Shown here piece by piece: positions 1 to 7,000 of a stretch of 7,516 nucleotides of DNA. The stretch is taken from assembly GCA_002316345.1 (NCBI GenBank), contig DCDI01000119.1, forward strand, positions 12,198 to 19,713, written 5' to 3'. Made by a program: the position numbers and the translations under genes. How positions within the stretch are numbered: position 1 is the stretch's first letter; each line of letters starts with the position of its first letter. Below the pieces are notes generated by a model. The model was not told where the DNA came from. It searched no databases and saw only the letters and a program-made list of their open reading frames with translations. Source of the DNA: Phyllobacteriaceae bacterium UBA1059. Lineage in GTDB: Bacteria; Pseudomonadota; Alphaproteobacteria; Rhizobiales; Rhizobiaceae.

Positions 1-5
1 CCCCC

Positions 6-1427
6 ATGTCGAAGCCCATTGTCACCCGCTTCGCGCCCTCGCCCACGGGCTATCTGCATATCGGCGGCGCGCGCACGGCATTGTTCAACTGGCTTTATGC
101 CCAGCACACCGGCGGCACGATGCTGCTGCGCATCGAAGACACCGATCGCGAGCGCTCGACCGATGCGGCAACGGCCGCGATTCTCGATGGCTTGAAGTGG
201 CTCGGCCTGACCTGGGAAGGGAAGCCGATCTCTCAGTTCGCGGGCGCCGAGCGTCACCGCGAGGTCGCCGAGGAGCTGGTGGCCAAGGGGGCTGCTTACC
301 GCTGCTATGCCACGCCGGCCGAACTCGACGAAATGCGCGAAAAGGCCAAGGCCGAAGGTCGCCCACCGCGCTACGACGGCCGTTGGCGCGACCGCGATCC
401 GTCCGAGGCCCCTGCCGGTGTGAAGCCCGCGATCCGCATCAAGGCCCCGCGTGAGGGTGAAACCGTTGTCATGGACCGCGTTCAGGGCGAAGTGCGCTTT
501 CCCAACAAGGATCTCGACGATTTCATCATCCTGCGCTCGGATGGCAACCCGACCTACATGCACGCCGTCGTGGTGGACGATCACGACATGGGCGTCACCC
601 ATATCATCCGCGGCGACGACCATCTGACCAACGCCGCGCGCCAGACCGTGATCTACCAGGCGATGAACTGGGACGTTCCGGTCATGGCGCATATCCCGCT
701 GATCCACGGTGCGGACGGTGCCAAGCTTTCCAAACGCCACGGCGCGCTCGGCGTCGAAGCCTATCGCGAGATGGGCTACCTGCCAGAAGCGCTGTGCAAC
801 TATCTCGCACGCCTGGGCTGGAGCCATGGCGACGACGAGATCATGACCATCGAGGACATGGTCCGCTGGTTCGAGATCGAGGACGTCAACAAGGGTGCGG
901 CGCGCTTCGACTTTGCCAAGCTGGAAGCCGTAAACGGCGTCCATATGCGGCGCATGGATGATGCCGCCCTCACCGCAGCCCTGATTGACACGCTGCCCTA
1001 CCTGCCGAACGGCGAGGCTACTTTGGCGAAGCTGGATGATAGCAAGCGCGAACAGCTCAGCGCTGCCATGCCGGGCTTGAAAGAACGTGCAAAGACGCTG
1101 GTGGAGCTTGCCGACAGCGCCGGCTACCTTTTTGCCGCTCGTCCGCTTCCGCTCGACGAAAAGGCGGCGCAAATCCTTGATGCCGATGCACGCAAGGTGC
1201 TGAGCGAGGCGCACGATGCTTTGTTGTCCGTAGAAGACTGGTCGGCGGCATCCGCGGAAGCTGCCGTTCGCGAGGTTGCTGAAAAAGCAGGCTTGAAACT
1301 CGGCAAGGTCGCGCAGCCGCTCCGCGCTGCATTGACTGGCCGCAGCACGTCGCCCGGCGTGTTCGATGTACTGGCTGTGCTCGGAAAGCAGGAGTCGCTA
1401 GGCCGTCTTTCTGACCAAATCGGTTAG
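6..1427 (+). CDS. gltX: Glutamyl-tRNA synthetase (GluRS), class I
   Basis: This cytoplasmic enzyme attaches glutamate to tRNA using ATP. The 473-residue length is normal for bacterial GluRS. The N-terminal Rossmann catalytic domain shows the class I signature APSPTGYLHIGG, with the HIGH-type motif HIGG at residues 18-21. LRIEDTDRERS (41-51) follows. The KMSKS-type loop is KLSKR at 240-244, inside the conserved IHGADGAKLSKRHGA block. The C-terminal helical anticodon-binding region ends in the family-typical LRAALTGRSTSPGVFDVLAVLG. Cys100 has no second nearby Cys, so the zinc site of E. coli GluRS appears absent. The wording (RERSTDAATAAILDGLKWLG, PPRYDGRWRDRD) is alphaproteobacterial by my recollection. 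Alphaproteobacteria generally lack GlnRS and make Gln-tRNA through GatCAB, so this enzyme may be non-discriminating; that is inference. The ATG at 6 gives the expected N-terminus, but only five bases precede it, so no ribosome binding site or promoter can be judged. The stop is TAG at 1425-1427, with no strong terminator after it. Confidence 0.97.
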   Translation: MSKPIVTRFAPSPTGYLHIGGARTALFNWLYAQHTGGTMLLRIEDTDRERSTDAATAAILDGLKWLGLTWEGKPISQFAGAERHREVAEELVAKGAAYRCYATPAELDEMREKAKAEGRPPRYDGRWRDRDPSEAPAGVKPAIRIKAPREGETVVMDRVQGEVRFPNKDLDDFIILRSDGNPTYMHAVVVDDHDMGVTHIIRGDDHLTNAARQTVIYQAMNWDVPVMAHIPLIHGADGAKLSKRHGALGVEAYREMGYLPEALCNYLARLGWSHGDDEIMTIEDMVRWFEIEDVNKGAARFDFAKLEAVNGVHMRRMDDAALTAALIDTLPYLPNGEATLAKLDDSKREQLSAAMPGLKERAKTLVELADSAGYLFAARPLPLDEKAAQILDADARKVLSEAHDALLSVEDWSAASAEAAVREVAEKAGLKLGKVAQPLRAALTGRSTSPGVFDVLAVLGKQESLGRLSDQIG

Positions 1428-1578
1428 GGTTGGAACAACTCAGTTGCAGTGCACTTATGGCAGTGCAACATTAGATGCCGGAATCCTTGGCACGCCCTGC
1501 TGAATACGATAGCACTGCCCTGCCTGCGGGTTTTCGCCACACTTCGGCAATTTTTCCGCCATGGCGTCTTCCAGTAAT
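1428..1578 (+). promoter_or_regulatory. gltX-gltA intergenic region, probable gltA leader/promoter
   Basis: This stretch is non-coding between gltX and the gltA ribosome binding site. It holds a GTTG-GAA-CAAC mini-inverted repeat just after gltX and a direct repeat (listed separately). The only sigma70-like pair I can find is TTGGCA at 1487-1492 with ATAGCA at 1509-1514 (16-bp spacer), a poor match on the -10 side. A weak CCC/GGG hairpin followed by TTTT sits near 1518-1534. A gltA promoter somewhere here is plausible because gltA is usually expressed strongly, but the exact site is not established. Read-through from gltX is equally possible. Confidence 0.35.
1446..1467. repeat. 8-bp direct repeat GCAGTGCA, two copies 14 bp apart
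   Basis: GCAGTGCA occurs at 1446-1453 and again at 1460-1467, separated by six bases. The flanks also form an imperfect inverted repeat: TTGCAGTGC (1444-1452) against GCAGTGCAA (1460-1468), with one mismatch in nine. The position, about 130 bases before the gltA start, would suit an operator or a small RNA hairpin. I do not recognise the sequence as a known regulator site. Confidence 0.5.
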
Positions 1579-1586
1579 GAGAAGGA
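1579..1586 (+). promoter_or_regulatory. Shine-Dalgarno of gltA, decides the start at 1594
   Basis: GAGAAGGA lies seven bases before the ATG at 1594, an excellent match and spacing for a ribosome binding site. The in-frame ATG at 1561 is preceded by a pyrimidine-rich stretch with no such site. The 1594 start also gives a 429-residue protein, the usual size of this citrate synthase type. Confidence 0.8.
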
Positions 1587-1593
1587 CTTTGCG

Positions 1594-2883
1594 ATGACCG
1601 ACGCGAACGCTGATTTTAGCCTCAACGGTAAATCTATTAATTTGAAGGTCCGAAAGGGCTCGGTCGGGCCGGACGTGGTCGATATCGGCTCCTTGTACAA
1701 GGAAACCGGGGCCTTCACCTACGATCCCGGGTTTACTTCAACCGCATCGTGCGAGTCGGAAATCACCTATATTGATGGTGATGAAGGCGTGCTCCTGCAT
1801 CGCGGCTATCCTATCGAACAGCTGGCAGAACAGGGCGACTTCCTGGAAGTCTGCTATCTGCTTCTTTACGGCGAACTGCCGACGCGCACGCAAAAGGAAG
1901 ATTTTGACCTGCGCGTGACACGCCACACCATGGTGCATGAGCAGCTTGGCTGGTTCTTCCGCGGCTTCCGCCGCGATGCGCATCCGATGGCCGTCATGTG
2001 CGGCGTGGTTGGCGCGCTTTCCGCCTTCTACCACGACTCGACCGACATCTCGGATCCCCAGCAGCGCATGATCGCCTCGATCCGCCTGATCGCAAAAATG
2101 CCGACGATCGCGGCGATGGCCTACAAGTACCATGTCGGCCAGCCGTTCGTTTATCCGAAGAACGAGCTGAACTTCGCGGCGAACTTCCTCCATATGTGCT
2201 TCGCGGTTCCATGCGAGGACTACAAGGTGAACCCGATCCTGGCGCGCGCCATGGAGCGGATCTTCATCCTGCATGCCGATCACGAGCAGAACGCCTCGAC
2301 CTCGACCGTGCGCCTTGCCGGTTCCTCGGGTGCCAACCCCTTCGCTTGTATCGCTGCCGGCATTGCCTGCCTGTGGGGTCCGGCGCATGGCGGCGCCAAC
2401 GAAGCGGCGCTCAACATGCTGGGCGAAATCGGTTCGGTCGACCGCATTCCGGAGTTCATTGCCCGCGCCAAGGACAAGAACGATCCGTTCCGCCTGATGG
2501 GCTTCGGTCACCGCGTCTACAAGAACTACGATCCGCGCGCCAAGATCATGCAGAAGACCACGCATGAGGTTCTCGGCGAGCTCGGCATCAAGGACGATCC
2601 GCTGTTGGACGTCGCGATGGAGCTCGAAAAGATCGCGCTGACCGACCCGTACTTTATTGAAAAGAAGCTCTACCCGAACATCGACTTCTATTCCGGCATC
2701 ACGCTGAAGGCGCTCGGCTTCCCGACCACCATGTTCACGGTGCTGTTCGCCGTTGCCCGCACGGTTGGCTGGATCGCGCAGTGGAAGGAAATGATCGAGG
2801 ATCCGAGCCAGAAGATCGGCCGTCCGCGTCAGCTTTACACCGGCTACACGCAGCGCGATTACACACCGATCGCCAAGCGCTGA
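1594..2883 (+). CDS. gltA: Type II citrate synthase
   Basis: This enzyme condenses acetyl-CoA and oxaloacetate to citrate, the entry step of the TCA cycle, in the cytoplasm. The 429-residue protein is full length. The catalytic residues align with E. coli His264/His305/Asp362 as His265 (in WGPAHGG), His306 (in GFGHRVYK) and Asp364 (in NIDFYSG). The block LHADHEQNASTSTVRLAGSS (227-246) is characteristic. Residues matching the NADH-binding site of the E. coli hexameric enzyme are also present, by a +1 alignment offset: Tyr146, Arg164, Lys168 and Cys207. NADH inhibition is therefore plausible but inferred. The wording (DVVDIGSLYKETGAFTYDPG and the C-terminal RPRQLYTG) resembles Rhizobiales. An earlier in-frame ATG at 1561 would add 11 residues, but it lacks a ribosome binding site and departs from the family N-terminus. 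The stop is TGA at 2881-2883, followed within 16 bases by a strong hairpin terminator. Confidence 0.97.
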   Translation: MTDANADFSLNGKSINLKVRKGSVGPDVVDIGSLYKETGAFTYDPGFTSTASCESEITYIDGDEGVLLHRGYPIEQLAEQGDFLEVCYLLLYGELPTRTQKEDFDLRVTRHTMVHEQLGWFFRGFRRDAHPMAVMCGVVGALSAFYHDSTDISDPQQRMIASIRLIAKMPTIAAMAYKYHVGQPFVYPKNELNFAANFLHMCFAVPCEDYKVNPILARAMERIFILHADHEQNASTSTVRLAGSSGANPFACIAAGIACLWGPAHGGANEAALNMLGEIGSVDRIPEFIARAKDKNDPFRLMGFGHRVYKNYDPRAKIMQKTTHEVLGELGIKDDPLLDVAMELEKIALTDPYFIEKKLYPNIDFYSGITLKALGFPTTMFTVLFAVARTVGWIAQWKEMIEDPSQKIGRPRQLYTGYTQRDYTPIAKR

Positions 2884-2898
2884 TCGGCTACGAACACG

Positions 2899-2928
2899 AA
2901 GAAGCCCGGCCTCAACGCCGGGCTTCTT
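2899..2928 (+). terminator. Intrinsic terminator of gltA, possibly shared by the convergent gene
   Basis: AAGAAGCCCGGC (2899-2910) pairs perfectly with GCCGGGCTTCTT (2917-2928) around the six-base loop CTCAAC, a 12-bp stem. On the + strand the stem runs into CTTCTTTCGTTAT, a broken U-rich tail. On the - strand the stem is followed by CGTGTTCG, which has fewer Ts, so termination of the opposing gene is possible but weaker. Its position right after gltA in a convergent gap supports the call. Confidence 0.85.
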
Positions 2929-2999
2929 TCGTTATATGGGCAAGATAATCGACCTGGCTCCGCAAGTGTTGGACGCTCCGGCGTCATCTTTCTGACGGA
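2929..2999. other. Remainder of the convergent gap, small GACGC/GCGTC hairpin
   Basis: No gene is visible here. GACGC (2972-2976) and GCGTC (2981-2985) form a 5-bp hairpin around TCCG, followed on the + strand by ATCTTT. It could be a minor second stop signal between the convergent genes, but the stem is too short to call with confidence. Confidence 0.3.
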
Positions 3000-3983
3000 T
3001 CAAATGATCCGACAGGCGCGCAGCAGCTTTAACAGCCGCAGCACCGCGGGCAGCCGATTGAAGGCGACGTAGACCAGACGTTGTTCCCCGCCATAGATGT
3101 CCTTGTGCTGCGATAAAGAGCGGACAGGGTACAAGAAGCGATTGGTGAAGTCGTTCGTATAAAAGAAGCGAAAGCCGCGCCGCGTCACCCAGTTCTTGTT
3201 GAACTCCTTGTCTTCTATCAGGTGAAAGGGCGACAGGCCGAGATGCAGGTTGCGGACGCCTTCAGCCTGAAAGGTCTCGATCGCCGCGCGCATCAGCAGA
3301 TAGCCGGCTAGAGGATCGGTGTCCGGTAACCATCGCCGTGTTGCGGAGAGATAACCGACAACCTGCCCCTGCTCGTAAACCGGATCGAAGAAGGCAAAGC
3401 CCTCCGGCTCTCCTCGTGCGTTGAACAGCACGAATTTACGAGCGCCGGGTTCATCGTCGAGCACGACCGGTCGTACGAGGAAGCGCAATTCTCGGCTCTT
3501 CGTGGCCTTTGACCGCCGCCAGGCGTCGGATACCGCCTGCAGCTTTTTCGCCATCTCGCCCGCGAGCGGAACTTCGCGCACGGTGTGACCGCTGGCTGCA
3601 AAACGGTTTGCGGCCGTTCGAAAGCTACGGCGCGACGGCCCCTTGAACGAGAAGCTGCGGAGGTCGACGACAGTTTCCGACCCGAATGCATTCACGAAGA
3701 AGCCGCGCGCGTTGAGCAACGCGGCCGTGGCATGCGAGATCTGCCAGAAGCTGACATCCCGGTACTTGGCCATGAAGGCATCGATCAAGGCGCCGTGGTG
3801 ATCCGTCGGCGCAACAGGATCGGCGAGCACGAAAGCAGTGCCGCCTACCATCTTGTAGCTGAGGAAGCCATTCTGATCGCCGAAATACAGCAGATCAGGC
3901 TGGAACGCGGCGGAGTAGGCCACGGGGAAGCGTCCATGCTGTTCGAGCAGCGCGCGGCGCTTGGATTCGGGATGTGCATTCAT
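3000..3983 (-). CDS. Stand-alone DUF2156 / LPG-synthase C-terminal-like protein
   Basis: From the ATG at 3983 this is a 327-residue protein with no evident signal peptide or membrane segment. It resembles the DUF2156 family, which includes the soluble C-terminal catalytic domain of MprF lysyl-phosphatidylglycerol synthases and has a GNAT/Fem-like fold. Supporting features are FVLADPVAP (51-59), the basic block KGPSRRSFRTAANRF (114-128) followed by a Gly, AWRRSK (154-159), GEPEGFAFFDPVY (191-203), LHLGLSPFHLIEDKEFN (246-262) and an aromatic-rich FRFFYTNDF (271-279). MprF enzymes move lysine from aminoacyl-tRNA to phosphatidylglycerol and have a large membrane domain; none is seen here, so lipid aminoacylation cannot be assumed. 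The substrate is unknown. A longer reading would begin at TTG 4025, but that has no better ribosome binding site; neither start has a strong one. The gene lies 69 bases downstream of dnaE on the same strand and converges with gltA. Confidence 0.75.
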   Translation of the reverse strand: MNAHPESKRRALLEQHGRFPVAYSAAFQPDLLYFGDQNGFLSYKMVGGTAFVLADPVAPTDHHGALIDAFMAKYRDVSFWQISHATAALLNARGFFVNAFGSETVVDLRSFSFKGPSRRSFRTAANRFAASGHTVREVPLAGEMAKKLQAVSDAWRRSKATKSRELRFLVRPVVLDDEPGARKFVLFNARGEPEGFAFFDPVYEQGQVVGYLSATRRWLPDTDPLAGYLLMRAAIETFQAEGVRNLHLGLSPFHLIEDKEFNKNWVTRRGFRFFYTNDFTNRFLYPVRSLSQHKDIYGGEQRLVYVAFNRLPAVLRLLKLLRACRII

Positions 3984-4033
3984 CCCGGCGACAGATAGGA
4001 AAACCCTGTGCTCGAACAGAGGCAAAACGCAGA

Positions 4034-4054
4034 AAAAAGCTGCGGCCGCCTTTT
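4034..4054 (-). terminator. Possible weak terminator after dnaE
   Basis: Read on the - strand, AAAAGGC pairs with GCTTTTT around the loop GGCCGCA, with one G-T wobble, and the stem overlaps the dnaE TAA stop codon. The U-rich arm gives a U run ending in TTTTTTC. The stem is short and AT-rich at its base, so termination may be partial. If it works, it would partly uncouple the DUF2156 gene from dnaE. Confidence 0.4.
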
Positions 4055-7000
4055 ACACGAGTTCGACTTCGAGAACCCCTGGCACTGCCTTGATGGCTGA
4101 CGCCATGCGGGGCTCGATCCGGTATCGGTCCTGCAACTGGACCTCGATCTCGCCCTGCCCGCCATCCTTGACCACGACGAAACTGACTTGGCCCTCACCA
4201 CGCGTGTTAAGCTGGTTCGACACGATCTGGATGGGAGCGGCATCGCGCACGAAAACGCGTAGTGCCTTCTGCACGCGGCTGGCTTCCTCATCGAGCGACT
4301 GTACCGTCTGGATGCGCAGGTTAACACCCTCCGGCCTGTCTTCGGCTGCTACGGTAATGACCAGCGAGGTACCAGGCTCCAGGAAGTCGCGATACTGCGC
4401 CAACGCCTCGGAAAACAGCACGGTCTCATATTGTCCCGATGAGTCGGACAGCATGATGATGCCCATCTTGTTGCCGGTGCGAGTGCGCCGCTCCTGCTTG
4501 GAAGTCACGGTGCCGGCCAGCCGACCGGCCGTGGCACCCTTCTTCACCGCTGCCTGGAAGTCGCTCCAGTTCTGGACGCGCATCTTTGCGAGAACACTGC
4601 GGTATTCATCGAGGGGATGGGCCGAAAGGTAGAAGCCGATGGCCTGGAACTCGCGCTGCAAACGGTCCGCAGGCAACCAGGCATCAGCGGGCGGCAGATA
4701 AAGCTTCTCTGGCTGTGCAGCGGCACCGCCGAAGATGTCACCCTGCCCGCTGGCGGCATTTTCCGCGGCGCGTTGGGCCATGCCCATCATGCGCTCGATG
4801 CCGGCCATCAGTGCCGAACGGTCATAGCCGAAGCAATCGAAAGCGCCGGCCTGGATCAGGCTTTCGAACACACGCTTTCCGACGATCTTGCAGTCGATGC
4901 GGGTGCAGAAATCTTCCAGCGAGGAGAACTGGCCTTCCTTGCGCTTCTCGACGATGTGGTCGACCGCATGTTCGCCAACACCCTTGATGGCTGCCAGCGA
5001 ATAAAAGATCTTGTTCTCGCCGACTTCGAAGATGCGGTGCGAGGTCTTGACCGAAGGCGGCACGACTTCGATGCCGAGGCGCATCGCATCCTGCCGGAAG
5101 TCAGATAGCTTCTCCGTGTTGTTCATGTCGAGCGTCATCGACGCCGCCAGAAACTCCACGGGGTAATGGGCTTTGAGATAGGCGGTCTGGTACGAAACGA
5201 TCGCATAGGCTGCGGCGTGCGACTTGTTGAAGCCGTAGTCGGCGAACTTGGCGAGCAGGTCGAAGATGAAGTCGGCTTGCGGCTTGGTCAGCCCGTTTTT
5301 CACCGCGCCTTCCACGAAGCGCACACGCTGCACCTCCATCTCGGCGCGGATCTTCTTGCCCATAGCGCGACGGAGAAGGTCGGCTTCGCCCAGCGTATAG
5401 CCGGACAGAACCTGCGCGATCTGCATGACCTGCTCCTGGTAAACGATGACGCCCTGCGTCTCCTTCACCAGGTGGTCGATCATGGGATGGATGGAGGCGA
5501 TCTCCTCCTCGCCATGCTTGCGTGCATTGTAGGTCGGGATGTTCTCCATCGGACCCGGGCGATAAAGCGCCACCAGCGCAATGATGTCCTCGATGCGGTC
5601 GGGTTTCATGCCGATCAGCGCCTTGCGCATGCCGGCGGATTCCACCTGGAACACCCCGACGACTTCGCCGCGCGACAGCATCTCGTAGGTTTGTCTGTCG
5701 TCCAGCGGCAGGCGTGGCAGATCGATGTCGACTCCACGCCGCTTGATCAGGCGCACGGCATTTTCGAGCGTGGTCAGCGTCTTCAGGCCGAGGAAGTCGA
5801 ACTTCACCAGACCGGCCTGTTCGACATATTTCATGTTGAACTGCGTGACCGGCATGTCCGAGCGGGGATCGCGATACATCGGCACGAGTTCCGACAGTGG
5901 CCGATCACCGATCACGATGCCGGCGGCGTGTGTGGACGCGTGGCGGAACAAGCCTTCGAGCTTCTGCGCGATGTCGAGCAGGGTTTGCACGATCGGCTCG
6001 CGGTCGATCTCTTCCTGGAAGCGCGGCTCGCCCTCGATCGCCTTGGCCAGCGTCACCGGGTTGGCGGGGTTCGCCGGCACCATCTTGCAGAGACGATCGA
6101 CCTGGCCATAGGGCATCTGCAGCACTCGGCCGACGTCGCGCAGCACGGCGCGCGCCTGCAGCGTTCCGAAGGTGATAATCTGGCCGACCTGATCGCGGCC
6201 ATACTTGCCCTGAACGTAACGGATCACCTCTTCACGCCGGTCCTGGCAGAAGTCGATGTCGAAATCGGGCATCGAAACGCGGTCGGGGTTCAAGAAGCGC
6301 TCAAACAGCAGTGAAAAACGCAGCGGATCGACGTCCGTGATGGTCAAGGCATAAGCAACCAGCGAGCCCGCGCCTGAACCGCGACCCGGGCCGACCGGAA
6401 TGTCATGCGCCTTGGCCCACTTGATAAAGTCCGCCACGATCAGGAAGTAGCCCGGGAACTTCATCTTGATGATGGTCTGGTTCTCGAACTCGAGGCGCGC
6501 CTCGTAGCGCGGGCGCTCGGCCTCGCGCTTGGCCGGATCGGGGAACAGCTGGACCAGGCGCTCCTCCAACCCTTTCTTGGTTTCGGCGACCAGGAAGTCG
6601 TCGATGGTCATGCCGGCCGGCGTCGGGAAGTCCGGCAGCTGCGGTTTGCCGAGCGTGAGCGTGACGTTGCAGCGCTTGGCGATTTCGACCGAGTTGGCCA
6701 GGGCGCCAGGCAAGTCCTTGAACAACTCCGCCATCTCGGCCTGGGACTTGAAGCACATCTCCTCGTTGAAGCGGCGCACGCGCTTGGCGTTGGCCAGCAT
6801 CTCGCCTTCGGCGATGCAGGTGCGCGCCTCGTGGGCGATGAATTCGTCCTTGCTGATGAACTGCACCGGGTGGGTCGCCACCACCGGCAGGCCCAGGCGC
6901 GACGCCAGCGCCACCGAATGGCGCACCTGCTGTTCCTGGTTCGGCTGGCCGGCGCGCTGGATCTCGATGTAGAAGTGGCCCGGGAAGATGCGCGCCCAGC

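Noticed and set aside
1518..1534. Possible gltX terminator (CCC/GGG hairpin followed by TTTT)
   Set aside because: A three-base-pair stem is too weak to call an intrinsic terminator.
1561..1593. Upstream in-frame ATG giving gltA 11 extra residues
   Set aside because: It has no ribosome binding site, whereas the ATG at 1594 has GAGAAGGA at ideal spacing and gives the family length.
1738..2565. - strand open frame (275 codons) opposite gltA
   Set aside because: It is fully antisense to conserved citrate synthase codons, with no family resemblance. It is a shadow frame.
3984..4025. TTG start adding 14 residues to the DUF2156 protein
   Set aside because: It is a rare start codon with no Shine-Dalgarno in front. 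The ATG at 3983 is preferred, though its own ribosome binding site is also weak.
3961..4632. + strand open frame (223 codons) opposite the dnaE 3' end and the DUF2156 start
   Set aside because: It crosses two well-supported - strand genes and their gap, and its Ser/Thr/Arg-rich composition looks non-coding.
5166..6314. Long + strand open frame (382 codons) opposite dnaE
   Set aside because: It is antisense to the conserved polymerase core of dnaE, has no recognisable domain, and its His/Asp/Leu-rich wording is typical of a frame mirrored from GC-rich coding sequence.
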